64,000 bases of DNA from an uncultured Lachnospiraceae bacterium (GTDB lineage Bacteria; Bacillota; Clostridia; Lachnospirales; Lachnospiraceae): contig CAJTTZ010000012.1 of NCBI GenBank assembly GCA_910579505.1, forward strand, positions 70,731 through 134,730, written 5' to 3'. Position 1 is the first letter of the stretch. Each line of letters opens with the position of its first letter. The notes beneath the pieces are model-generated. The model saw only the letters and a program-made list of their open reading frames with translations, had not been told where the DNA came from and searched no databases. The position numbers were made by a program, and so were the translations under genes. Below, piece after piece: positions 8,501 to 16,607 of this stretch.

Positions 8501-9615
8501 ATTTTGTCCCATCCTTTCTGAATCTTCTGTTCCAGCTCGTCAAACGGTTTCAGACCGCTCAGCGCATCGTAAGCCGCCACGCAGGAAGCTCCCGCCGCCG
8601 CTGCCAGATGCATGGACATTTCCGGGGAATACCCCGCAAGCACAGCTGTCAGAAATGCCGCGATGCTGGTGTCTCCCGCCCCGGTTCCAGACAGCACCCG
8701 GTCAGGGACATAGCTTTTCTCAAACCCATGCAGATCCGCCCACTGTGACACATCAAGTTCCAGCTTTTCACCAACCTTTTCCAATGTCTGCCGGGAAGCG
8801 GTTCTGTAGTAAATGCCCGGCGCCCCGCATTTGATCAGCAGTATTTTCGCGCCAAGTTCCATGCAGCGGTCCGCAAGCGGTCTTACATCCTTTTCGATAT
8901 CCAGTATTTCCGTGATATCCCGTCCCTTCGCCCTTTCCTGCCACTGAAAGAGCCGGTCTCGGTCCAGCATATAGCACAGTTCCTCCACGCTCGGCACCAG
9001 AAAATCCACATAGGGGATAACGTTCTCAAGAATACGCCCCCAGTCTGCGCCGTCGGCTTCGGAACCCGGTTCAATGGCGGCAAAATCAAGCGACGTGGCT
9101 GCGCCGCACGCCTTTGCCCGCTTCATCATCTTCTGCAGTTCCGCACCGTCATTTTCATACATGGACTTTATCAGCGGCGGATAGCCGAAATGGAATAATG
9201 CGGCTTTCTCCAATTCCTCCTGCGGAATGTCCGTTGCGCAAAAGGTATGGTTTGCTCCCGGATTGTGGAGAAACATCCGATCTATTCCCGGTACGGCAAT
9301 CACAACTGTATAGGAAGTGGATTCCTGCCCTGAAACAAGCAGTCCCTGTTCCGCACCATGGGCTTTCAGTATGTTGCGCACGATTTCCCCGAAGGGATCA
9401 TCCCCGATCTTGCCCATCAGCGAGACGTCCGCCCCGAAAAACTTCATGGCAAGCCCGGTGTTGGCGACAGAGCCGCCCGTATGCACGTCCGCCGGGCCCA
9501 CGTTGACCAGCTTGCCGGGCGATAGGATGTCACCCAGACTGGCTGTGCTTTTTCCCGGGAATACCGGCGTAATATCCAGACAGATATGTCCTGCCGCAAT
9601 CACTTTCTTTTTCAA
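8494..9615 (-). CDS. PfkB-family carbohydrate kinase
   Basis: The protein carries the PfkB N-terminal GG signature (DVHTGGSVANTGLAMKFFGADVSLMGKIGDDPFG) and the C-terminal catalytic DTSGAGD-type motif (LSGTGAGDTSIAAF), so it phosphorylates a sugar or nucleoside with ATP. Start choice: ATG at 9621 sits directly against GGGAGGG, leaving no spacer, while TTG at 9615 has the ideal 6-bp spacing and gives LKKKVIAAGHICLDITP, which matches related N-termini. It overlaps the aldolase by a few bases and follows the isomerase by 16 bp, so the three are translationally coupled. Confidence 0.85.
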   Translation of the reverse strand: MKKKVIAAGHICLDITPVFPGKSTASLGDILSPGKLVNVGPADVHTGGSVANTGLAMKFFGADVSLMGKIGDDPFGEIVRNILKAHGAEQGLLVSGQESTSYTVVIAVPGIDRMFLHNPGANHTFCATDIPQEELEKAALFHFGYPPLIKSMYENDGAELQKMMKRAKACGAATSLDFAAIEPGSEADGADWGRILENVIPYVDFLVPSVEELCYMLDRDRLFQWQERAKGRDITEILDIEKDVRPLADRCMELGAKILLIKCGAPGIYYRTASRQTLEKVGEKLELDVSQWADLHGFEKSYVPDRVLSGTGAGDTSIAAFLTAVLAGYSPEMSMHLAAAAGASCVAAYDALSGLKPFDELEQKIQKGWDKIC

Positions 9616-9631
9616 CTGCATCCCTCCCTGA

Positions 9632-10666
9632 TTACTCAATCCCCATCAAAAGGTTCATAACATACATTTCCAGCCCCTCAAAATCACGTTTTTCCACCAG
9701 TTCTTTCTGCAGTGCATAGTCAAACCGATCCACCTTTGCTTCCAGCGCCTTAAAGACTTTCAGGCTGTTTTCCAGATGTTTATAGCTGTCCTCGTCTTTC
9801 GTCGTCCGCATGGCTTTCACATCCAGCCCTACAAACTCGCCGTGATCCCCGTAACCGTTTTCCTTGAGCACCTTCACCTGATTAAAGGCGGCGCGCAGGT
9901 TCTCAACGCCAAAAGATTTATCCTGATCGTATTTGATCCCGTTCTGGTCATTCAGATGCACGGTCATCAGCTTGCCCATCGCCATGGCAAACCCGATCTC
10001 ATGTGCCGGGTCCAATCCTGCCAGAATGGCGTGTGCACTCTCCAGATTGCCGCCGACTCTGGAAGGATCAATGGTTGCCGCAGAAACAGCCATCACATGC
10101 CCCATGGTGCCGCAGATACTCCTGTCTATCGGCTCATTGGGCTTGGGCTCGATGCAGACGCGGATCTTCGGGTCGTATTCCAGCATTTTGTTGATGGCTT
10201 CGATCAGCATCTTTGTCGCCCATACAGGGGACTTGGATTCCGCACACAATGTCCCCTCCCTTGCCAGCCATAAAACTATCATATCACATCCAAGTTCGTT
10301 TGCAATATCAATAGAGCGGTAAGCTCTCCACATCGCGTACTCTCTGTCTTTCTCCGAAGTGCTCATAAATCCGCCGTCAGCAGTACGCTCGTCCATCCAC
10401 AGGCGGGGCGCCACAAATTCCGCCACCAGATTGTACTTATCCAGTGTTTTCTTTAATTCGCGCGCCTTCTCTTTGATCTCCTCTTCTGTGTAATCGTTGA
10501 TGTTCGGCACCGCGTCGTCATCATGGAACTGGATTGCCGAAAATCCCATCTCGGCAAACTTTTTAAACTTCTCCTCCACCGGGATATCCGCCCTTGTCGC
10601 CGGTCCGTAAGAATCCGCCCCGGTATGTACATTCCATGGTCCTACCGAAAATTTGAATTTGCTCAT
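9632..10666 (-). CDS. Xylose-isomerase-like TIM-barrel sugar isomerase
   Basis: This protein of about 344 residues starts MSKFKFSVGPWNVHTGADSYGP and follows the xylose isomerase TIM-barrel layout: metal/substrate residues in VCIEPKPNEP, GGNLESAHA, MTVHLNDQNG and GEFVGLDVKAMR. The AGAGGAAA site before the ATG at 10666 supports this start over the longer frame. It is promoter-proximal in the operon with PfkB kinase and aldolase. The family interconverts aldoses and ketoses; the sugar is not identified. No transporter is included in the operon. Confidence 0.85.
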   Translation of the reverse strand: MSKFKFSVGPWNVHTGADSYGPATRADIPVEEKFKKFAEMGFSAIQFHDDDAVPNINDYTEEEIKEKARELKKTLDKYNLVAEFVAPRLWMDERTADGGFMSTSEKDREYAMWRAYRSIDIANELGCDMIVLWLAREGTLCAESKSPVWATKMLIEAINKMLEYDPKIRVCIEPKPNEPIDRSICGTMGHVMAVSAATIDPSRVGGNLESAHAILAGLDPAHEIGFAMAMGKLMTVHLNDQNGIKYDQDKSFGVENLRAAFNQVKVLKENGYGDHGEFVGLDVKAMRTTKDEDSYKHLENSLKVFKALEAKVDRFDYALQKELVEKRDFEGLEMYVMNLLMGIE

Positions 10667-10758
10667 TTTGTTTCCTCTCTTTCTCTGCATGGCAGTGCAG
10701 CTCCCCCTGCACCACATTGTTTACATGTTTCCTTACACTTATTTATACTATTTTTCTG

Positions 10759-10774
10759 TGTCACAAAAATGACA
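10759..10774. promoter_or_regulatory. Palindrome in the divergent sugar-operon/araC region
   Basis: TGTCA (10759-10763) and TGACA (10770-10774) flank a 6-bp A-rich spacer between the isomerase operon and the divergent AraC gene. It is the only clear palindrome in this 240-bp region and so a candidate binding site for the AraC-type activator. No strong -35/-10 pair could be assigned with confidence here. Confidence 0.4.
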
Positions 10775-10908
10775 ATCTTGCGATTTTCTTCTTGTCTTGT
10801 TGTGCTTTAACAAATATACTGGAAGGAGACATACACAGACAGCCGGCGTCGGGAAAGATACGCTATTACTCTGCCCGGCCGAGTAAACACCCTGAAATGG
10901 AGATTTGT

Positions 10909-11859
10909 ATGGGCACACAAAGGGAACTGGAAATCGTAAGACATACAACCATGAACAATCTGGAAATCTTTCTGGTGGAAATGACGGAGCGGGGACCTCA
11001 CGGCCACGACGACCTGGAAATCGGCCTGCTTTTGGAAGGCAGCCTGACCCTGTTTCTGGAACAGGAAACATACGAACTGAAAAAGGGGGATATCTATCTC
11101 ATCAACCGCTACCAGGTACATTCCTTCTTAAACGCGGGTGAAAAGAACCTGATTCTCGCTTTCCAGATTCCCACAGATTTTTACCGCCGTCTGAATTTGC
11201 AGCTCACCTATCTGCGGTTTGAAAGTAATGTCATTCACAGCGGTCATCTCCATGCCCATTTATCCGCGCAGTTACTGTCCTGCGCCAGCCTCTATTTCGG
11301 CACGGAAAAATTCCGGGAACTGGAATGTTCTTCCCTGCTTTTACATGCGCTGTATCTGCTTTTAAAAAACTGCCCCTACACGGTAACCGGCGAGCGCGAA
11401 TACCATATCGCCCAGAACGACTCCCTGCGCATCAACCGCATTTCGGAATATATCGCGGAACACCACCAGGCGCATATTTCACTGGAAGAAATCGCAAAGA
11501 GAGAGCACATCACCGCCTGCCACGCCTCGCATTTCATCCGCAAAATGCTTGGCATCCCGTTTCAGGAATATCTGAACAACACACGGTTTGACCATGCGCT
11601 CCGGCTTTTGTCGCAGACGGACTTAAGCCTTCTCGACGTCTGTATGGAATCCGGCTTTTCCAGCAGCCGCTATCTGAACCGAATGTTTGAAAAAAACTTC
11701 GGCTGCAGCGCGAAGGAATACCGAAAAAGAAACCAGGACTTTCAGATGCTGGGCATGAAAGAACAGGCGCTCCCCGTCTCCAACATCCAGATGCGTCACT
11801 CCTTTGAGGGGTCTGCTTTTTTATTCCAAAGCTTTACTGCCTCTGACTCCTTTCAATAA
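10909..11859 (+). CDS. AraC-family regulator with cupin sensor domain
   Basis: The protein of about 316 residues from MGTQRELEIV (GGAG 6 bp upstream) has an N-terminal cupin-like domain (HGHDDLEIGLLLEGSLTLFL ... LKKGDIYLINRYQVHSF, residues about 30-80). A C-terminal double HTH of AraC type covers about residues 185-285 (ISLEEIAKREHITACHASHFIRKMLG; SLLDVCMESGFSSSRYLNRMFEKNFG). It is divergent from the isomerase-kinase-aldolase operon and most likely activates it in response to the sugar. The longer open frame upstream lacks a ribosome site. Confidence 0.85.
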   Translation: MGTQRELEIVRHTTMNNLEIFLVEMTERGPHGHDDLEIGLLLEGSLTLFLEQETYELKKGDIYLINRYQVHSFLNAGEKNLILAFQIPTDFYRRLNLQLTYLRFESNVIHSGHLHAHLSAQLLSCASLYFGTEKFRELECSSLLLHALYLLLKNCPYTVTGEREYHIAQNDSLRINRISEYIAEHHQAHISLEEIAKREHITACHASHFIRKMLGIPFQEYLNNTRFDHALRLLSQTDLSLLDVCMESGFSSSRYLNRMFEKNFGCSAKEYRKRNQDFQMLGMKEQALPVSNIQMRHSFEGSAFLFQSFTASDSFQ

Positions 11860-11886
11860 TACTGCTTGACATTGCTATTCCAATAC

Positions 11887-11908
11887 AATTAAGCCGTCAG
11901 GCTTAATT
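11887..11908. repeat. Perfect inverted repeat after araC
   Basis: AATTAAGCC (11887-11895) and GGCTTAATT (11900-11908) form a 9-bp perfect stem with a 4-base loop, 28 bp after the AraC stop. The tail is only weakly T-rich, so it is a probable but imperfect terminator or an operator in front of the next gene. A TATAAT-like box lies at 11924-11929. Confidence 0.5.
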
Positions 11909-12012
11909 GCTATTTCCCCATGTTATAATGCTCATAAAGCGGTCGCTGTAAAATGGATTCTGTCAACAACCTATTTATACTGCCGGCTTTATCAGCCGGA
12001 AAAGGAGGACGC

Positions 12013-13677
12013 ATGTCGGAAAAAAGAATTTATATCAGTAACGAACCTATGTCAGAAAATATCGCGCTGGAAGAAACGATGGCTGACCTTGCCGAGACCC
12101 TGGAAGCCGAAATCCAGATCATTGACTTCGATGCGGATCTTACGGACGCATCTGCCGCCCCGATCATTATTCTGTGCAACAACATCAACATTCTGGATGA
12201 GGCGGTTCTTGAGACCCTTGAACAAATTTACCGTGCAAATCAGCATATCATCCTCTATGAGCCGACCAACAATGAGATCAATACCGTTTATGCAAGACTG
12301 GAAGGACATGAATACTTCAAGGCGGATAACAAAGTGACCGGCTACAGCCTTTTTGGCCTGAAAATGACCACGGAAGGAATCTGCTATGTTTTGGAAGCCC
12401 ATGAGAAAGACCCTGAACTGCTCTCCCGGAACATGTCCGACTTTATGGAAGACAAGCAGGAATTGGACACGCCCGTCTTAGAAAGTTTACGTCTGAGAGC
12501 TTCCGACGCTCTGGAGCTGTCCGGTTCTGACGTCAATCTCGCCACTCTTGCACGCCAGCATGTGGTAACCAAGTCTTTCTCCCTGCTGGGCAAGCCCTGT
12601 TCCGTCAGCTACTATATGGTATCCTGCCACAAATATAAAGGCACGTCGGTATCCGGCGGTGAAGACTGGTTCTTTATACAGCAGGCAGGGATTCTGAACG
12701 GCGCCAAAAACTACCAAAAATATTGGGCGGGCACAAGAGTATCTATTGACGGCGAATCCTGGTATGTGGGACAGGGAGAAGTCTGTCTGAATTATGTGGA
12801 TTACTATACGATGAAGAACTATATCCCCCTTCCTCCCGGCGAAAGCACCGTGGATGCCCAGTTGGTTTATGCGGAGCCCCAGGCAATTAACGGAACCACA
12901 AAATACACCATTTCCGAGTCGTTACAGCTCGGCGGCAGCATCGGATTTGAATCGACCGGCGGCGAATCCAAAGGCAGCGCCTCCTTCTCTGTCGGCGCAG
13001 GCTTTGATTCTTCCTATTCCTTTGAAGTGCAGGACTGCACCTGTAAAGGCACCTCCCTGAGCCAGAACAGCCATTCCGCGGAATGGAAATACCAGTTCAA
13101 GCATGCCGAAAAAAATATGGCAGCCGGGAAATGGCAGTATCTGCACGACCCTGCTACACTCTCCTGCTCCGTATTTTCCCCGGTTAACGCATGGGTATGG
13201 AAGTTTGACACGAGAAAGAGAGACGTTTATAAGAGCTTTCAGTCAGATACCGGCATCGGCATTATGAACACGATCTCGCGCTACAGCGGCTCGCAGCCCT
13301 GCAAGGATATCCCCGGGAAGTGTACAAACGGGCAGACAAACAGCGCTTCCTATACCATTACCTTCCATATGCCGCCTCTCCTTGGCGTAGACAAAAAGAG
13401 CCTGATGTTTGACAAGGCAGGCGGTACCCAGAAGCTGCAAATCGCCGTACAGGGAAGTTTTAAAATCCAGTTTAAGGACAATCCTTCGTGGATCAGGGTT
13501 GACCGGGCTGTCGGCAGCGGAGAACTCACCGAAGTTTTTGTTTCCGTGGATAATTATACCGAAAAGAAGGAACGGCTGGCCGTTTTACAGATTTACAGAG
13601 TAAAAGACGCCGCCCGCGGCACCACGGACGAGCTGTTGGAAGTGAAAGTCATTCAGACATCAGGGAAAATCAGCTAA
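12013..13677 (+). CDS. Leukocidin-like beta-barrel protein with C-terminal BACON-like domain
   Basis: The 554-residue protein starts at an ATG preceded by AAAGGAGG. Residues about 1-160 are acidic and alpha/beta with no signal peptide. Residues about 180-440 are beta-rich; LGGSIGFESTGGESKGSASF then SVGAGFDSSYSFEVQD and HSAEWKYQFKHAEK resemble the leukocidin/hemolysin pore-forming fold (alternating small residues in the stem strands, then a W-x-x-x-F strand). Residues about 465-550 look like a BACON/Ig-type domain (LMFDKAGGTQKLQIAV ... SWIRVDR ... LAVLQIYRV). It could be a pore-forming protein or a carbohydrate-binding cell protein. Both assignments are by eye; a structure prediction would decide. 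Confidence 0.55.
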   Translation: MSEKRIYISNEPMSENIALEETMADLAETLEAEIQIIDFDADLTDASAAPIIILCNNINILDEAVLETLEQIYRANQHIILYEPTNNEINTVYARLEGHEYFKADNKVTGYSLFGLKMTTEGICYVLEAHEKDPELLSRNMSDFMEDKQELDTPVLESLRLRASDALELSGSDVNLATLARQHVVTKSFSLLGKPCSVSYYMVSCHKYKGTSVSGGEDWFFIQQAGILNGAKNYQKYWAGTRVSIDGESWYVGQGEVCLNYVDYYTMKNYIPLPPGESTVDAQLVYAEPQAINGTTKYTISESLQLGGSIGFESTGGESKGSASFSVGAGFDSSYSFEVQDCTCKGTSLSQNSHSAEWKYQFKHAEKNMAAGKWQYLHDPATLSCSVFSPVNAWVWKFDTRKRDVYKSFQSDTGIGIMNTISRYSGSQPCKDIPGKCTNGQTNSASYTITFHMPPLLGVDKKSLMFDKAGGTQKLQIAVQGSFKIQFKDNPSWIRVDRAVGSGELTEVFVSVDNYTEKKERLAVLQIYRVKDAARGTTDELLEVKVIQTSGKIS

Positions 13678-13698
13678 TATAACCACGATCCCCTTTTC

Positions 13699-13740
13699 AG
13701 CGTCTGCCAAAACCGGGCTTTTCCGGTAACGGCAGACGCT
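13699..13740. terminator. Bidirectional hairpin between convergent genes
   Basis: AGCGTCTGCC (13699-13708) pairs with GGCAGACGCT (13731-13740), with an inner ACCGG/CCGGT stem. It lies between the leukocidin-like gene and the convergent TauE gene. T-runs are poor on both sides, so it is a hairpin-type terminator by position rather than by consensus. Confidence 0.6.
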
Positions 13741-13772
13741 ATATAAAAGCCGCAAAAAAACAGCCGCCCAGG

Positions 13773-14558
13773 CTACGACGCCCTCGTCAAAAACTGAAAT
13801 CCCATCACCACGACCCCGAGCACCACCAGCACGACGCCCGTCGCCCGGTTCAGCGTCCTCGGTTCCGCTTTGTTCGCGAATACCGCCGCAATCCTGGCCC
13901 AGATAAAGGTAAAGACCACACACAGTATCCACACCGGCAGATCCGGCATCCCACCTATGGCAAAGTGCGACACCGCGCCCGTAAAGGCGGTAAACGCCAT
14001 GATAAACACACTGGTGCCGACGGCTGTCTTTAATTCATAGTGGAGAATAGAAGTTAAAATCAGAAGCATCATCATGCCGCCGCCCGCGCCGATAAAACCG
14101 CAGATAAACCCGATCATCACACCGGCGATAAGCGACTGCACCGCCCGTTTCTTCGCCGCAACCTCCCCCATCGCTTCCTTCGTGGTCATAACAGGCTTCA
14201 CGATAAACTTAATGCCGAGCAAAAAAGTCATAAACACGGAGAAACCGCCCATCGTCGCCGGCGGAACCAGACTCGCCGCATAACTGCCCACCACCGTGAA
14301 GGCGAGCACGCTCCCCATCATAATCAGACCGTTTCTGATATCCAGATTCTTATTCTTTCCGTAGGTGTACGCCGATACCGCACTGGCAAGCACGTCGGAC
14401 GACAGCGCAATTCCCACCGCCATATAGGCGTCCATGTGAAGGAACGTGATCAGCATGGGACTGATCACAGCCGCCGCGCTCATGCCCGCAAAACCCGTTC
14501 CAAGCCCTGCGCCCATCCCCGCAAAGAAAGTCACCACAGTCATCCACAACCAGTTCAT
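13773..14558 (-). CDS. TauE/SafE-family sulfite/organosulfonate permease
   Basis: This 261-residue, highly hydrophobic protein has 7-8 transmembrane segments. It shows the family repeats GLGTGFAGMSAAAVISPML near the N-terminus and GFICGFIGAGGGMMMLLIL in the second half, which are the pseudo-duplicated TauE/SafE (DUF81) signatures. Such permeases export sulfite, sulfoacetate or related anions. It lies 6 bp after the chemoreceptor gene on the same strand, so the two are probably cotranscribed. The transported compound is unknown. Confidence 0.85.
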   Translation of the reverse strand: MNWLWMTVVTFFAGMGAGLGTGFAGMSAAAVISPMLITFLHMDAYMAVGIALSSDVLASAVSAYTYGKNKNLDIRNGLIMMGSVLAFTVVGSYAASLVPPATMGGFSVFMTFLLGIKFIVKPVMTTKEAMGEVAAKKRAVQSLIAGVMIGFICGFIGAGGGMMMLLILTSILHYELKTAVGTSVFIMAFTAFTGAVSHFAIGGMPDLPVWILCVVFTFIWARIAAVFANKAEPRTLNRATGVVLVVLGVVVMGFQFLTRAS

Positions 14559-14564
14559 ATCGTC

Positions 14565-16442
14565 CTACGCCTCAATCATTTCCAGCAGATTGTTTGTAAT
14601 ATCCGCCATGTTGGAAGACACTTCCTTTGTATTCTGGGAAATATCCACGTTCTCCGTCACCACGCTCGAAATCTGCGTCAACTGCTTAACCGCAAGATCC
14701 ACAATGGACACGTTCTTCGCAACCATCCGGGATATCTCTTCCACATCTTTTCTGGACTGTTCGATGTTCTCCACCACCAGACCAAAGGTGCCCACCGTCT
14801 GTTCCGTGATGTCCTGTCCTTCTTTTACCGCCCTCAGGGAGTTCGTAATCAGCTCGTTTGTCTCCTTCGCCGCCTGCGCGCTCCTTGCGGCGAGCTCTCC
14901 TACCTGGGAAGCCACCACGGCAAATCCTCTGCCCGACTCGCCCGCTCTTGCCGCCTCAATGGATGCGTTTAAGGAGAGCAGGTTGGTCTGCTCGGCAATG
15001 GAGTTGATCTCATCAATAATTTTCTCAATCTGCATGGACATTTCGCTTATCTTCTGCATGGAAATCTGCAGCTGCGCCATCTGGGACTGCGTGGTGACAA
15101 TTTCCCCGGTAGTCGCTGCCGACGCCGCATTAATTTCATTGGATGCGTTTACGCTGTTGTTCAGTTCCTGCGTAAGCTGCTCCATAATCTTCTCCAGATC
15201 GGAAACCGCCTGCTCCTGCCGCTCCGTCCCGTTGTAGATACTGTCTGCATTTTCCAGAGTCTTTCCCGACACCTGACTCAGTTCCCTGCACGCATTCTTC
15301 ACATTCTGGATCAGCATCCGATTGCTCTCCACGTCCTGCTCCTGCTGACTCAGCAGATTTTCATTCTCGCGCATATTCTGGCAGATGCTCTCCACCATTT
15401 TATTGATACTGGAGGAAAGCTGTTCATACTCCGGCGTGCTTTTTTCATCTATGGCGATGTCAAAATTGCCCTCCGCAATTTCCTTCGTATCATTTGTGAT
15501 ATTGTTGATTCCCCGAACGATTTTGCTGTCGACCATCCGATTAATCGTGACAAGCAGCACCCCAAAAATGATCAGCATACTCAAGGATACGATCAGCGTC
15601 TGGTTGCGGCGCGCCGCATAGTATTCCGAGGCGGGGAGAAATGTCCCGATTACCATATCCCCATCGTCCTCAGCATAATAGTACCCGGACACCCCGTTAA
15701 TTTTTGCCCTGCCTTTTCCCACAAAATCCTGTGGAAAACCAATCTCTGCGGCTGCCGTGCCAACTAACGACGTATCGGGGTAGGAAAGCAGCAGTCCGCT
15801 TTCTTTATCGACCGCATAGACATAGCCGTTTGTACCGAAATCTATATCATTTAACACCACGGAAATGTCTGTGCCTGCAAGTGCCCTCTCCAGGACTTCC
15901 GGGCGCACGCCTACCTGCACAAGCCCTTTCGCGTCCGTCCTCGCCACGCCGATATACTGCATGATAATTCCTTCCGCGACGTTTTCCTGGGGTTCCTGCA
16001 CAATCTCTATGGTTGGATCGTCCACAATCACCATAAAGGCGTTGGACTGCTCACCGCTCTTCATGTCAAAACCAACATAGGCGTCAATGGAACTGCTGGT
16101 GATGATGCCCGTTTCATCAATGATATGTACCTCGTTCACCATCAGCCTGTCCCTGATCTCAAGCAGTTTTTCCTGATTATCCGCAATGGAGGGCTGCGCC
16201 GCGAGCATATCGGCAAAAACCCTCGCCTTGGCGAGATTGTTCTCCCCTAGATTTTCCGTAAGCTGCTCAATGTTTTCCTCATTTCCGGCAAGTTTTTCCC
16301 TCACATCAGCCAGCTTGTTTTTACTGGAAAGCGTATTGTTATAGTTGTTTGTAACAGTCTGAAGAGTAAATATGGCGATGATGGTAACCGTTAGTGCAAC
16401 AATCATGTAGATAGAAAGTCTTTTAGTGAATATTTTTTTCAT
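14565..16442 (-). CDS. Methyl-accepting chemotaxis protein
   Basis: From MKKIFTKRLSIYM the protein is about 625 residues. TM1 lies near residues 8-28, followed by a periplasmic-type (extracytoplasmic) Cache-like sensor to about 270 (VHIIDETGIITSSS, GTNGYVYAVDKESGLLLSYPD). TM2 (LIVSLSMLIIFGVLLVTI) is followed by a HAMP segment and a coiled-coil signalling domain with the hairpin tip IAEQTNLLSLNASIEAARAGE and GFAVVASQVGELAARS. It relays attractant or repellent sensing to CheA/CheW. No flagellar or che genes are in view. The promoter is at 16532-16560. Confidence 0.9.
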   Translation of the reverse strand: MKKIFTKRLSIYMIVALTVTIIAIFTLQTVTNNYNNTLSSKNKLADVREKLAGNEENIEQLTENLGENNLAKARVFADMLAAQPSIADNQEKLLEIRDRLMVNEVHIIDETGIITSSSIDAYVGFDMKSGEQSNAFMVIVDDPTIEIVQEPQENVAEGIIMQYIGVARTDAKGLVQVGVRPEVLERALAGTDISVVLNDIDFGTNGYVYAVDKESGLLLSYPDTSLVGTAAAEIGFPQDFVGKGRAKINGVSGYYYAEDDGDMVIGTFLPASEYYAARRNQTLIVSLSMLIIFGVLLVTINRMVDSKIVRGINNITNDTKEIAEGNFDIAIDEKSTPEYEQLSSSINKMVESICQNMRENENLLSQQEQDVESNRMLIQNVKNACRELSQVSGKTLENADSIYNGTERQEQAVSDLEKIMEQLTQELNNSVNASNEINAASAATTGEIVTTQSQMAQLQISMQKISEMSMQIEKIIDEINSIAEQTNLLSLNASIEAARAGESGRGFAVVASQVGELAARSAQAAKETNELITNSLRAVKEGQDITEQTVGTFGLVVENIEQSRKDVEEISRMVAKNVSIVDLAVKQLTQISSVVTENVDISQNTKEVSSNMADITNNLLEMIEA

Positions 16443-16531
16443 AATGTACGTATCCTTTCTTCGCGTTTTACACAACTATATGACATACGTAAACTTCTCA
16501 AAATGGAATGCGTTTTCACACTCTATCTATA

Positions 16532-16560
16532 ATTGTATACGGTATTTCCACGCTTTTCAA
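16532..16560 (-). promoter_or_regulatory. Sigma-A promoter of the chemoreceptor gene
   Basis: Minus strand TTGAAA (16555-16560), a 17-bp spacer and TACAAT (16532-16537) lie about 90 bp upstream of the start at 16442. This is a close sigma-A match. Confidence 0.7.
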
Positions 16561-16607
16561 GCACTATCGCAATAATTTTACCCTACGTTTACTCTACCCC
16601 CTGACCC

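Noticed and set aside
14446..15237. Plus-strand open frames opposite the chemoreceptor
   Set aside because: Antisense shadows of the repetitive coiled-coil gene; no start signal or family pattern.
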